From Carposina sasakii (lineage: Eukaryota > Arthropoda > Insecta > Lepidoptera > Carposinidae), in assembly GCA_014607495.2 (NCBI GenBank), contig CP053152.1, positions 4,402,001 through 4,466,000 on the forward strand: a DNA stretch of 64,000 nt, read 5' to 3'. The notes under the pieces were generated by a model, which had not been told where the DNA came from, ran no database searches, and saw nothing but the letters and a program-made list of their open reading frames with translations. The first letter of the stretch is position 1. Each line of letters opens with the position of its first letter. Of the stretch, positions 47,401-55,269 are shown in pieces. Made by a program: the position numbers and the translations under genes.

Positions 47401-48996
47401 CCTATCCAAAACCTGGTCAAGAAAGAGACGGCCGATTTCAATGGTCAGTTAACCTTTCTAAAACATGGTCAAGAAAGAGACGGCCGACTTAATTGGTCAG
47501 TTAACCTATCTAAAACCTGGTCAAGAAAGAGACATCATCAACTGTATCCTTCAGTTAAGCTATCTAACTTTTGGAATAAGCGCCCAAGTTTGAGTCGGAC
47601 TCGCCCATGAAGGGTTCCGTATGAAAGGTAAAAAATATCAGTTTACGATTTATGACGTATTAAAAAAACTGCTTACTAGATCTCGTTTAAACTAATTTTC
47701 GGTGGAAGTTTGCATGGTAATGTACATCATATATTTTTTTTATTTTTATCTATTTATTATTTTAGAAGTTACTGGGGGGACACACATTTTACCACTTTGG
47801 AAGTGTCTCTCGCGCAAACTATTCAGTTTAGAAAAAAAAATATCTTAGAAACCATTTTTGAAGACTAGATACGTACGGGTTAGATGAAAAAAAAAAATTT
47901 GAATTTCAGTTCGAAGTATGGGGAACTCCCAATTTTTTTTCTAATTTTGTGTAAAAATCCTAATTCGGTTCACAGAATATATCTACGTACCAAGTTTCAA
48001 CAGTATAGTTCTTAGAAAGAACAGTGGCTGTGACATATGGACGGACAGACATACTTACATGATGAAACTATAAGGTTCCGTTTTTTGCCATTTGGCAACG
48101 GAACCCTTAAAATCGGCCCTTACCTACTCACATGTGTCTGACTCTACCACTGTTAAGCAGTAAAGAAGTCCCCGAAATCTGCTCAATTTTTTAAGAGACC
48201 TATAACTTTACTGACAGGATAAAGATGATACAGACCGGTTCATTTAGTTACTGGTTGTTTGATACATCTGCATTCCGGTCGATGAAATCAGGAACTTGTT
48301 TGGAAGAATATCGAAAATATAATAATATCAGTTATTTTGTCGACTTTGTCGGACATAATGCCGAACTGAAACTTACCATAGAATGAACTACTCTAGAGTC
48401 AAAGTATAGTTATTCCGTCCTTTTCACATTAAATTTATATTAGGGCTAGTTTAACGACAATAAATTAAACTTTTTTGACCGTTTAAGTGTATTTTAGTAT
48501 ATATAAGTATGTATGTATAAGTAGGTACTCCGCAGTATACACACACATTCAACCACCTCACGCGCAACCTCATTACGAGATTATGAGGAAGAACGGGCAA
48601 AACTTATTTATTAATCGGCGGCATTATTAAAACCTGCTCCCGAAGGCCGCTTATTGCATTCTTATTACAATTTTAGAAAAACACTTAACTGTTTGCTTTA
48701 GCTATGATTTTTCTGAAATAGCGATGACGTCATAGCGCAGCGTTGAATGAACTTTTTAGTAAAACAACCGTGTAATTTAAACTAAGGATCTATCATGGAA
48801 AATTACTTACTTTCCCCGAACTAAGGCTCCTTTGCATTTCAAACTCACTGAACGAATAATAAATGTACTGCGACCATACTGCACAAAGTAATGATTTCAC
48901 TATTACTAAAAATATTAAAATCCCTTGGAAAATTTTCTGCAATTGATATTTGTGACTATTTACAAATTCTGTCAAGACAACGAACGTTCCAAACAT
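26404..48996 (-). CDS. BTB-BACK-Kelch protein, 26 coding exons
   Basis: Rebuilt from splice sites; every junction keeps frame (3576 nt, 1191 aa). Exons 5'-3': 48811-48996, 46704-46759, 45800-45939, 45290-45440, 44822-44950, 44397-44487, 44208-44306, 43833-44074, 43420-43537, 42952-43077, 42282-42394, 39741-39950, 39014-39125, 38640-38754, 37760-37905, 37258-37386, 36968-36997, 36729-36877, 35648-35851, 34440-34598, 33649-33749, 32526-32712, 31928-32119, 31439-31544, 31087-31222, 26404-26552. Layout: novel N-terminal region (1-340), BTB (about 345-450), BACK (about 447-590), Pro/Ser linker (about 630-848), six-bladed Kelch propeller (about 865-1191). Such proteins usually act as substrate adaptors of Cullin-3 ubiquitin ligases. 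An in-frame TAA lies five codons before ATG 48996. Residues 26-41 are hydrophobic. Much longer than typical KLHL proteins (about 600 aa); the orthologue is not identified. Confidence 0.85.
26876..26990. repeat. Small inverted-repeat element (family I)
   Basis: Begins 'acggctaatttcaat' and ends 'gagatcggatattgtaattggctgt', which pair as imperfect inverted repeats. A similar element with 'acggccaatttcaatacgag' and 'agttatagaaattggctat' lies at 35300-35445. Non-coding and intronic (last intron of the Kelch gene). Confidence 0.45.
27623..27813 (+). mobile_element. Short non-autonomous Helitron
   Basis: Begins TCTAATATACTCGTATG and ends ACAGCTAG, inserted between A and T as Helitrons do. Internal 'ccgaaacggcttgaccgatt' is typical of lepidopteran short Helitrons. 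It lies in the last intron of the Kelch gene. Confidence 0.55.
28398..30398 (+). mobile_element. Non-LTR retrotransposon (LINE), 5'-truncated, frameshifted
   Basis: Two overlapping frames encode the end of a reverse transcriptase. 28413-28859 has F-C-D-L-S-K-A-F-D-C-V-H-H, G-V-P-Q-G-S-I-L-G-P and the catalytic F-A-D-D-T. 28832-29455 has F-L-G-I-T-L-D, S-I-M-T-Y-G-I-L-L-W-G and a terminal L-N-D-S-E-P-W. A frameshift or deletion near 28830 separates them. The 3' untranslated part ends at a gaatttgaatt-type tail near 30398. It looks like the Jockey/CR1 group; the clade is not certain. It sits antisense inside the last intron of the Kelch gene. Relatively young, with only one break in about 340 codons. 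Confidence 0.8.
30524..30730. mobile_element. hAT-type MITE with target duplication
   Basis: Ends AGGGTTCCCAAACTTATTT and (inverse) CAGCCTTTCCCAAAGTGG. It is flanked by GTTTAGAC on both sides (30516-30523 and 30731-30738). 207 bp, non-coding, related at its ends to the MITE at 25263. Confidence 0.75.
30884..31075 (-). mobile_element. RTE-type LINE 3' end
   Basis: The + strand begins with a catcatcatcatcatcag tail and 'cctattgcagtccactgctg'. It continues through 'gcacgccacaagactgccat', 'ggcgggttggtgaccgcagt' and 'ctatgttgtcaacacgggag'. The match to 54629-54805 is very close. It ends 12 bases before exon 25 of the Kelch gene. Confidence 0.7.
31087..34598 (-). CDS. Kelch gene exons 20-25: Kelch repeats
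   Basis: Repeats are visible in order: V-F-G-G-I-D with R-F-D-P-V-T-N-V-W (exons 20-21); R-H-Y-H-S-V-A-F-L with V-Y-L-V-G-G (21-22); W-S-Y-E-P-V-A-K-S-W with R-R-S-F-G-L and A-I-G-G (22); V-E-R-F-D-P-K-T-G-A-W with V-A-G-G-M (23); V-E-C-Y-N-S-K-T-N-E-W with R-L-Y-I-V-G-G (23-24); D-V-W-D-W-K-S-R-E-W with R-H-G-H-S-L (25). Exon 26 (26404-26552) closes the propeller. The exon 23 acceptor is the one giving phase 2 (CTCCAG at 32120); the nearer TTCAG would shift frame. Confidence 0.85.
32908..33183. mobile_element. Palindromic MITE with ~115-bp arms (family H)
   Basis: The left arm (32908-33022) and right arm (33067-33183) are inverse copies. They share 'aagatgt ... catagagtgctaatgtcat', 'tttcgatgcaccattagact', 'tttcgg.gcctcacaattcc' and 'gacacttagatt'. 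The 44-base loop is AT-rich. A remnant of its end ('atcttattcctctatgg') is also seen near 49300. It sits in the Kelch intron between exons 21 and 22. Confidence 0.8.
33218..33607. mobile_element. MITE family B, full copy
   Basis: Starts ATACAGGATGATTTTTGGTC and ends CACCCTGTTTGT, about 390 bp. It carries all family blocks: 'catggaagcatacct', 'gagtaaatagactgcgtttt', 'ggacactataaatttcgcc', 'cccagcattttt' and 'gagtacgtacccttcg'. It stops 42 bases before exon 21 of the Kelch gene. Confidence 0.75.
33856..34215 (+). mobile_element. Non-autonomous Helitron carrying an inserted repeat
   Basis: Begins TCTTACTAATATTATAAACG, the typical lepidopteran Helitron 5' end. It ends GTCGCGGGCGTCTACTAG preceded by the GTCCGCGCGGAC hairpin. 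Inside, about 33968-34105 is half of the foldback repeat C found at 55270 ('caacacccgtggcatcatta', 'ggtggtgggcgaaccctcga'). A (GGAT)n run lies near its start. Confidence 0.75.
34220..34300 (-). repeat. RTE LINE 3' tail fragment
   Basis: 'catattgcagtcaactgcta' and 'cataggcgtccccccaggca' match the RTE 3' block. It lies directly after the Helitron 3' end. Confidence 0.5.
34622..35076. mobile_element. TIR element / MITE family D (full copy)
   Basis: Ends TATAGGGTGTAGGTGACAGC and (inverse) ATACAGGGTGTTTGTAACAG share about 30 bp of inverted repeat including 'cagccaggcaaatat'. The 455-bp body is non-coding. It lies in the intron between Kelch exons 19 and 20. Partial relative at 9100-9383. Confidence 0.7.
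35300..35445. repeat. Small inverted-repeat element (family I), second copy
   Basis: Imperfect inverted ends 'acggccaatttcaatacgag' and 'gatcagttatagaaattggc'. The internal 'tgaaattttgtatgaaaaca' matches the copy at 26876. It lies in the Kelch intron. Confidence 0.5.
35648..38754 (-). CDS. Kelch gene exons 14-19: disordered linker
   Basis: Codes residues 592-848, rich in Pro, Ser, Arg and Asp/Glu (S-H-S-P-S-P-T-R-S-P-E-P; S-S-E-V-I-D-L-S; P-P-R-P-D-A-R-S-S-P-P). It includes a 30-nt exon 17 (10 codons). Exon 18 is best ended at 36729 (AACAG, then GTAAGG), because that phase-2 donor fits exon 19. The closer GTAGGT at 36757 would break the frame, though it could be an alternative site. BTB-Kelch proteins normally have no such insert between BACK and Kelch. 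Confidence 0.7.
35937..36075 (-). mobile_element. Helitron 3'-end fragment (minus orientation)
   Basis: Starts with CTAGCGGACGCCCGCGACTC and the GTCCGCGTGGAC hairpin. The 5' end is lost. The rest of the intron between exons 18 and 19 (35852-36728) shows nothing further that I can support. Confidence 0.5.
38237..38517 (+). mobile_element. Helitron lacking its 3' end
   Basis: Begins TCTATACATATAATAAAAAT and contains 'aaacggctgaaccgatttgg' and 'tcccggataattt'-like blocks. It breaks off just after the 3' hairpin (GTCCACGCGGAC) without CTAG. It lies between Kelch exons 14 and 15. Confidence 0.55.
39014..43537 (-). CDS. Kelch gene exons 9-13: BTB and BACK domains
   Basis: Exon 9 holds the BTB signature: M-E-V-H-I-G-N-D-T-F-H-C-H-R-I-V-L, followed by S-T-F-F. 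Exon 10 has F-Q-T-I-Y-E-W-M-I-F-S-G and ends in D-V-F-C-A-A-Q-Y-L-S. Exon 11 starts the BACK helices (F-L-E-L-H-L-D-E-L-L). Exon 12 has S-E-I-E-V-L-M-A-G-V-R-W-L, the hallmark BACK motif, and V-M-R-C-V-R-F-G-L-I-S. The BTB is slightly divergent: the usual L-A-A-x-S-x-Y-F is I-V-L-Q-I-Y-S-T-F-F. It should mediate dimerisation and Cullin-3 binding, by family knowledge. Confidence 0.85.
39461..39604 (-). pseudogene. Partial duplicate of Kelch exon 12 plus its 5' splice region
   Basis: About 144 bases match 39676-39820, the 3' half of exon 12 with its donor intron, at an offset of about 217 bases. The copy has a one-base deletion (GAGGTGAGC for GAGGTGCAGC), which shifts the frame. The original donor is changed (CTTGCATATG for CTTGCGTAAG). 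The deletion creates a new GTGAGC donor, and a TTACAG acceptor lies at the other side. The 55-nt stretch 39546-39600 could therefore be spliced in. If included after exon 12 it would read out of frame into exon 13 and stop at once. Confidence 0.7.
40035..40185 (-). mobile_element. Helitron, internally deleted (minus orientation)
   Basis: Begins CTAGTGGACGCCCGCGACTC and the GTCCGCGTGGAC hairpin. It continues to 'tcagtccagccgtttagaag' and a 5'-like 'aacagaagatttatacta'. It lies between Kelch exons 11 and 12. A SINE-tail fragment follows at 40195-40240. Confidence 0.55.
41153..41991. mobile_element. hAT element (inner, nested) with 8-bp target duplication
   Basis: 839 bp with a perfect 17-bp terminal inverted repeat, TAGTGTTGAGTAGGACA. 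It is flanked by GCGGCAAA on both sides (41145-41152 and 41992-41999). It is inserted in the outer hAT element and so is younger than it. The body contains a tRNA-like segment at 41611-41676 and no transposase. Confidence 0.9.
41611..41676 (-). repeat. tRNA-like segment inside the inner hAT element
   Basis: The minus strand has a box A-like TAGCCAAGTGG and a box B GGTTCGAGTCC, followed by CCGG. The cloverleaf is poor in the acceptor stem. Probably a captured SINE head. Confidence 0.4.
43833..48996 (-). CDS. Kelch gene exons 1-8: N-terminal extension
   Basis: Codes residues 1-364. Exon 1 (62 codons) has a hydrophobic run (I-L-I-F-L-V-I-V ... L-L-C-A-V-W) that could be a signal anchor, unless translation starts at Met54. 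Exons 3-6 are basic and Ser-rich with no domain I recognise. Exon 7 is a compact beta-like segment (V-V-F-Q-S-S ... V-K-V-K-F-E-G-K). Exon 8 ends with the amphipathic lead-in to the BTB fold (L-D-L-F-Q-E-F-Y). The exon 2 donor (phase 2), exon 3 donor (phase 1) and exon 4 donor (phase 2) are matched only by the acceptors chosen, which supports the small exons. Confidence 0.75.
44608..44776 (-). mobile_element. Helitron-like fragment (minus orientation)
   Basis: Begins CTAGCGACCAGCCCCGGCTT and contains 'accgcatcaaaatccgttgc' and 'gacagacagactttgtttta'. Those blocks are shared with 59530-59925. It lies between Kelch exons 5 and 6. Confidence 0.45.
46497..46625. repeat. Foldback repeat C, half copy
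   Basis: 'catcgagggttcgcccacca', 'ctccgctgaccctcggatat' and 'gtaacgagaagcacctagca' match the left arm of the element at 55270. A local hairpin (accatagatttagcg / ctaaatctatggt) lies inside. It lies between Kelch exons 2 and 3. Confidence 0.6.
46908..47535. repeat. 52-bp minisatellite, ~12 copies
   Basis: A head-to-tail array of a 49-52-bp unit built from 'caagaaagagacggccgatt', 'tcaatggtcagttaacctat' and 'ctaaaacctggt'. Length varies by small deletions at the 'cagttaacc' and 'cctggt' joints. It lies in intron 1 of the Kelch gene. Confidence 0.92.
47613..48108. mobile_element. Dispersed element with AAGGGTTCCGT inverted ends
   Basis: Left end AAGGGTTCCGTATG and right end 'ggcaacggaaccctt' give an 11-bp inverted repeat. 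Internal blocks are 'ggtggaagtttgcatggtaa', 'gggtagatgaaaa' and 'gacggacagacatacttaca'. It is a repeat type seen often in Lepidoptera, but I cannot place its superfamily. It lies in intron 1 of the Kelch gene. Confidence 0.5.
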
Positions 48997-50714
48997 GACA
49001 TGACAATTTTATCGCTTTCCCGCCAAAACATTTGAAATACGATTTTTCTCTATGGTCAATTACATGCTTTAAAAAGTTTTGGTAACACCAAAAAGTTTCG
49101 TTATTCGTAAAAAGTTTTGTTTCTAAGATGAGTAGTGATGTTGAGGGGAATAAAAATTATTTTATGCTTTTCATCGTTCCCTATTGATTCGGGGTATTTT
49201 CTTGTGAATTTCATCAATAACAGCCAATTGCAATACTTGAGATAAATGATAATATACATAGGTAGACTAATGGATGCCGGTGACTTCGTACTATAATCTT
49301 ATTCCTCTATGGTACTATAGAAAAAAATCCTTATTTATTGGATGCCTACGTCATACAAAGAATACAGCCTCCAAGCTTAATTGAAAACCAACCATTAATG
49401 GTATTTGTTAGAAAGTAAGTATATTCTTTGGGTAGTTGATAACTAGAAGAGGGAAGGGGTGCCAAAGCTTACCTTTTTGTAATGAGATAAAAAATTAAAG
49501 AAGTAGTTTTCAGGTATACGTATACCTAAGAGCCTATATTATTAGGTAGATAATCAACGTCAGTACACAGTCGTTTTGACCTTTTATGGTAAGCATTCAA
49601 AATACTAGGTACACAAAATTTCCTTGCAAGTTCCTAGGTCCGATTCATCATCCACGTCATTACCATAACAGGGGATTTATTAAGATAATTGCACCGTACA
49701 AATAATACTAATGTCTTTCCCTGACCAATAAACTTCCTCTAATCCCCTGCACCAGTCAGTGGTTGGAATCTCCTTGAGAGAGACGTGCTTATTTAATTAT
49801 TGTGCTCAGTGTACGAGTAGTGCGTAGACCGTTGACGATTATAAAGTTTATATAAAAGCGTTTGTGAGTAGTTTTCCTGATTTAAAATGTTTATTTTAAA
49901 AATTTGTTACGAATGGCAAAGACAGTAGCACTCTTTTTGGATTACGTTATCTCTTTCACGGAAATGAAGTGCTTTTATTGTAGAGTTAATGTATTTACTT
50001 TGTAAATACAAGATATTGTGAAGTTTACACAAAGAATAAACTTTCTTTCGTTCTTTTTTCGTTCTTTAAATTTTCGTTCTTTGGGTACGGCAGGTCTCAC
50101 GAAACATCGAATAGTGATTCTAGATTCAAGGTTAAGTGCTTAGAATAATGATTCGCTCCGGAGCGAAGACCAATCATTAATCTAAGCATGATATCAATTT
50201 GTATTTTTGCCAAAAATATATTGTAATTATTATTTCTTCATACGCATTACACAAATAAATTTTAACAACCAGGAAAAAGCAACGGCGCGTGTACTCATTA
50301 TACTGAGAGATCAGACTAGCAAGCAACTTACGAAATGACAATTATTTGCCTAAATAGGTAGGTACGAATCACGCGTGTGTGTGTGTGTGTGTATGATGCA
50401 ATTGTTACAGTGTTAAATTGCGTTCGGCACGGCGCACAGAAAAACCAGTCATGGTTTTTGTCGCGCTAGATGTGAATATCCTGCATTATATAAACTATAT
50501 TATGTACTTCTTTTGCCACTTGGGAAATACTGCTATTATTAGTGAATAAATAAATCTTTACGTTGTCTCTTATCGCATAAATAAACCGTTGACCCTTATA
50601 CAGTGTGTAACAAAAGGGAATACCTTACCTCTAAGGATAGACCCGACTCAAAACCATTTTACAACATCTGTGTATTACTCCTGTTAGCTTTAGTTATTTA
50701 TTTATTTGTGGCCT
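48997..50714. other. Upstream flank of the Kelch gene
   Basis: AT-rich, with no gene on either strand. A remnant of MITE H lies near 49300 and a (GT)n microsatellite at 50379-50394. No clear TATA box upstream of 48996. Confidence 0.4.
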
Positions 50715-51595
50715 GTTACACAGTTATAACTAACTAGCATAGGCCACAGGGCCTCTATTTTTTCTAGTGTCTGTAATTTGGTACCAATAAACAATTATTA
50801 TTATCTCTGTTTAAATTCTCGGGACTACAGAGTCCCGGTCCTTTGAGAGGCGTGCATCGGGCCGTGGCCAAGATGTAGAGGCCCTTTTTAGAGAACTTTA
50901 ATATGGTGTGGGATACACATGGCGGATACCATCGCTGACCGCACAATATGATACACCCGGCGATGGTCCCCGCCATGTGCAAGACTATTGGAGTGCAGAT
51001 CTATGTCATGCTATGTTATGCTATATATGCTGTGGAAACAAAGGTCATAGGCTATGGGGCTGAATATTGGGTGGGGTTGGGTAACTGGGCTATTGAAGGA
51101 GACTAACGGACGCCAGCCATTACAACCAAGTTTTATAATTCTTTGGTGGCAGGCGGTGACTCGCCGACTCATTTCATGGCCCCTGAAACGGCCGCACGTA
51201 CGGAGCGACAAAGGGGGCAACATTTGGTGAGTGGCTAAGGTGGAGGGGTGCCCCTGGACTTTAAACCGTAGCCAACTTGTCACTTACTGACGGGCACGTC
51301 CACCCTCGAGCTGTCATAGCTCTCGCGACTCCACTCTGCCCGGCCGGCGAAGGCAAGGCAGAGGCGGGGGAACTGTTCCTCGTCAGACTTCACTCCGGCG
51401 CCGGATATGAGGAACAGGGTCTTCCCCCGGGAGTACTTCAGGTCCGTGGGAACGCTACCTCCCAACAGCTCGCCACAAGCTGCCCTGCGGGCTTATTATT
51501 ATTATTATTACTTTTTTATTTTAACTTGACTGTAGGTATTATTATGTGTACCTAACTAATGTTGCAAATAAAGAAATTTTGATTCGATTTCATTT
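50715..51595 (+). mobile_element. Probable LINE 3' remnant
   Basis: An unusually GC-rich 880 bases in an AT-rich setting, with short overlapping frames on both strands and none convincing. It ends in an (ATT)n run (51490-51508) and then 'gcaaataaagaaattttgat', typical of a LINE 3' tail. No diagnostic protein motif is visible, so the class is uncertain. Confidence 0.4.
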
Positions 51596-51596
51596 T

Positions 51597-51815
51597 GAAA
51601 ATCACATGTTTAGTTTTCAAGATTAAGTATATGAGTACCTATAATTACTTATCTGACTTCCGGAGTTGTTGAGGAATTTCTCCACACTACAAATTAAAAA
51701 AAAAGTTTAGGTACTTAGGTGAGACTTAGGTAATTTTGTTGAAATTTTGTTGAAATTCTCTGTGAGCTATTTTCATAATTTCACTTATTTATTACACACT
51801 GTACACAAACATAAT
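51597..51815. mobile_element. MITE family A, diverged copy
   Basis: 'gaaaatcacatgtttagttt', 'ggagttgttgaggaatttct' and the end 'ttattacacactgta' match family A. Confidence 0.45.
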
Positions 51816-51898
51816 AAAATTGTTAGGTATCAAATTATATAACCCGATATTTATGATACCTTCTCGTCATCAGGTCAACGATTTATTAATTAGGTATC

Positions 51899-52780
51899 TA
51901 CGAGGAGTCTTCCGGCGACTCGGACCACTCGAAACTCGGACCGCGGTCCCAATCGCCGGATCTATAAAATTTAATATTTTTCTTCCGGCGACTGGGACCA
52001 CGCTCAATATGGATAAAAAATCTATTGTCCTGATCGATTTGTAGTACAGTCAGAAGAAAAATAATTTAAACAAAAACATTTTTTTATGAAAATCGTTTTA
52101 AATCCGACAAATAGTTGAAAAAAATTCAGTTTCAATACCAAACAAACATTAAAGAAATCACAATCTGTTTATCACACCAGTTCCTTCCAAAAAGTTTAAT
52201 AACAAATTTCAATTTAAAGAAATCTGCCTTTTACATATTAACTATTAATTATCTTATACTAAAATTGTGTGGCAATGAATATGCTACAGGAACAATATTC
52301 AAGTGGGTTTCAGTACTTTCTACATCTGCATGTAGCGTATGAAGTTTATAGAAAGTATTAACACAGATTTTAAAGGTGCCATCAATAAAAAACGCTTACA
52401 TGTCTTTATGTATTTCTTCACCAGCGAACACTAAAATGTGCTTTCTTCTTTCTCTGTAGTCAGCAAGCAACAAATTTTGGTCCTTTTTAGGCATTTCAAC
52501 ATCGGCTGCTTTATGGAAAGTTACTTTTCTTGCTCAAACAGAATTATTCCGTTTCTTGTACAATCGCTTTTCCATATTATAAAAACGAGAGAGCTAAAAT
52601 AAATACTACTGTAGTGATGCATTGTTATTGGATTGCCTACAATATTTGGTTTAAAAAAAATTCTGGTGACTGTACAATTTACGTCAGATATTTTGTCCCA
52701 GTCGCCGGATTCAAAAACGGTATCCGGCGATGGGCCCGCGGTCCGAGTTTCGAGCGGTCCGAGTTGCCGAAAGACTCCTA
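51899..52780. mobile_element. TIR element with GC-rich inverted ends
   Basis: About 90-bp inverted ends: 'gaggagtcttccggcgactc', 'ggaccactcgaaactcggac', 'cgcggtcccaatcgccgga' on the left. The right end (52690-52780) has the inverse, with a few changes. The 700-base middle is AT-rich and non-coding. A non-autonomous DNA transposon; superfamily unknown. Confidence 0.7.
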
Positions 52781-53227
52781 GTGTCTGCGCAAGCTAGGTG
52801 TCTGTGAATTCAATATTAAGATTCAACTTTTCAACTAAAACGCCATAATTTCCGCCATTGTTTCAGCTGTTGAATATAACCCCGACCCCAATAAACTATA
52901 ACATGCATCCAAAAATATTATCATAATCCATCAAAGCATATAAGTTTAAGTTCTCAGATAAGTAAATAAATACCTTGGTGGTAGGTTTCTGGGACAAAAC
53001 TAAGTAACTAAATTTCTCGGTCGAATCGACCGATTCGTTTGCTCCAATAGAAAGGCTTCATTTTCGCGCATTTGTTAAATCTCTTCGGGATTCTAACTAC
53101 TATTGGTGGAAGTGTTGCGACGTTGCTACAGTGAACGTCAATGCCAAACGATGTTACATTGTCTAAGTGGTGCGATAGGCTTAAATATATCTAAGACTTT
53201 ACCTAATGCACTTTTGTTTACAGTATC

Positions 53228-54404
53228 ATGGATAACGATAACCTCAACGAATCCTATGAGCATCCACACGGGACGGACCCTGCTAGCAGGTGAGAGGTGC
53301 ATTTTAATGTCAGGTGGTAATGTGAAACTTAGTTGAAATAAGTTTATTTTACTAAATGTTAGCTAACCATCAATCTTGGCTATTCGCGTCCTGGGTTTAG
53401 GTATTCTTATTTTTTATTTATTTTATGCAAAAGCAATTAAAGTTTGTCGCAGAATGTCCTTTCGGGATCCTGCAGTTCTTGTTACCCCATCCCCACCCCG
53501 GAAGACATCGTGTAGGTATTATGTACGTAGATAAGTAATACATATAAGTAAATACAGGGTGCAACAGAAAGGGTATGTTACGCGAAAAGCTATGTAAATA
53601 GTCCACTATAGATAATATATTTCCAAAATTTGGGACTCGAAATCACATGTTTATTTTTCAAGATTGTATGAACATTCTTGAGTTGTTTAGAAACGTTTTT
53701 TTTTTACAATTAGCTAGACAAACATTTGACCGCCATCGTGCCTGATGTTAAGCAAGATGCGGCCTAGGGTGATACATGTTTGCCTAGAAAGTGTCTATTC
53801 ACTCTAGCTTTAAAAAGACCAATGTTGTAGTGTTCGGGAAATCTTTGGGAAAAGCGCCGTGTGTAGTACATATATAAGCGCCACCATAGCCGATATTAAG
53901 TTAGGTATATAATTATTATTTATACAGTCAAGATATTTTCCATAACGGTTAGTCTCAGTTTGAACTTTTTGGGTCACAAGCGTTACATATTTTAGGTCTG
54001 CTTATTCAATGCCAATTATGTGGTCCTTTAGTCTACTTTAAAACGAGTTTATTGAGGGTAATATTGTAGAAAACCATTTAAGTCTCATTGTTTTTACAAG
54101 CTTTTTTATGACCTTTATTTCTTTTTCAAGGAAAACGGATAAATCAAGAATAATATTTCCCGACGAATTAAAAATACTAAGAAAGAAACAATATTTGGAC
54201 AAGCATCCAGAAATCAAGCATGTACCTGTCGACCCAGCCACGGTTCCAGTGCCTTTGATACAGCCTAGGATCGTCCTAGCCAGTCACATCTGCACTGACG
54301 AGTGCCAGAAAAGTGTTAACGTTTGCATGAAAGAAGTCTGTCCTAATTGTAAATGTAGTGTTTGTATAAAAAGCATTATTGTTATGCCTATCGATCCTAA
54401 GTGA
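53228..54404 (+). CDS. Small Cys-rich intracellular protein (two coding exons)
   Basis: Coding exons 53228-53289 (20 codons plus 2 bases, ending AGCAG, then GTGAGA) and 54131-54404 (after CTTTTTCAAG) join in frame through a split Arg codon to give 111 aa. There is no signal peptide. The middle has F-P-D-E-L-K-I-L-R-K-K-Q and H-P-E-I-K-H-V-P-V-D-P. The C-terminal third has seven Cys in a tight pattern: C-T-D-E-C, x7, C-x4-C-x2-C-x1-C-x2-C. It could bind metal. The acceptor just before the ATG (ttgtttacag at 53214-53223) implies a 5' non-coding exon upstream. Function and family are not recognised. Confidence 0.65.
53552..53697. mobile_element. MITE family A, half copy, in the intron of the Cys-rich gene
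   Basis: Starts TACAGGGTGCAACAGAAAGG and contains 'gctatgtaaatagtccacta' and 'aaatcacatgtttatttttc'. It stops after 'gagttgtttagaaac'. Confidence 0.65.
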
Positions 54405-54628
54405 TTTATCAAGAGTCTATACTTAACTTCACCTAATGTATTAAGTTTCTTAAGATTATACTTATGTAATTCGCGCCTTCGGTAGAACAACGGCACAATT
54501 GTCAAAAATTGCAAAAGCAAAATTGTGCCCTTGTTTTACGGTAGAACAAGGTCAAAATTTGCAAAACGCAATTATTGAGTCGTGTCGTCGTCGCTGAAGT
54601 ATGATTTTTATATACTTACCTACCCTCG

Positions 54629-54805
54629 TCATCATCATCATCAGCCTATTGTAGTCCACTGCTGGACGTAGGCCTCCCCCAGGGCACGCCACAAGACTGC
54701 CATGGGGGGTATTTGCCCATAGTCACCACGCTGAGCAGGCGGGTTGGTGACCGCAGTTTATATTTTGGACTATGTTGTCAACACGGGAGGCGCTGGTGCT
54801 GTAGT
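54629..54805 (-). mobile_element. RTE-type LINE 3' end
   Basis: The + strand starts with a catcatcatcatcag tail, then 'cctattgtagtccactgctg', 'ggcgggttggtgaccgcagt' and 'ttgtcaacacgggaggcgct'. It is nearly identical to 30884-31060. Confidence 0.7.
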
Positions 54806-55269
54806 AGGGTTACTACAGCGGAAATCGTTTCCTTTTTGGGTACCTGCCTAGTCGCTCAGCTCGGTTAACTTAACTGAAATTGTATTACAATAAATTATAA
54901 ATATAAACAATATTTTATTTGTTTCAATTCCAATCACTTACGTCACATAAAATTAAACTAAACTACTATGTTTAGAAAATTTGGCATTTTCCCTAGAAAG
55001 TGTAGGATTTTCCGAAATTTCATAATATTTATTGTACACAGAAAAAACACAAAATAAAATTATTTAAAAGATAATGTACAACATGTAAATTAATTTCAAC
55101 GGGAACGAGGAAAATACAAAACTTAAGTTTACGTGGATGAATTACTCGTATAAGCTAGTCTTGTACATACTACTCGTATCTTCGATGCAGATGTCTATTG
55201 TGGTACCTAATGCCTACATAACTACATATTATCTATTTAATTATATCAGGCGTCACTATTCGGAAGTTC
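54806..55269. other. Gene-free stretch
   Basis: AT-rich, nothing recognised. Confidence 0.35.

Noticed and set aside
46908..47535. CRISPR-like array
   Set aside because: Units are contiguous 52-bp repeats without unique spacers, in a eukaryotic intron; it is a minisatellite.
51277..51555. GC-rich open frames on both strands
   Set aside because: They lie in a probable LINE 3' remnant. Neither frame has a domain, and the + frame ends in a Leu run encoded by the (ATT)n-type tail.
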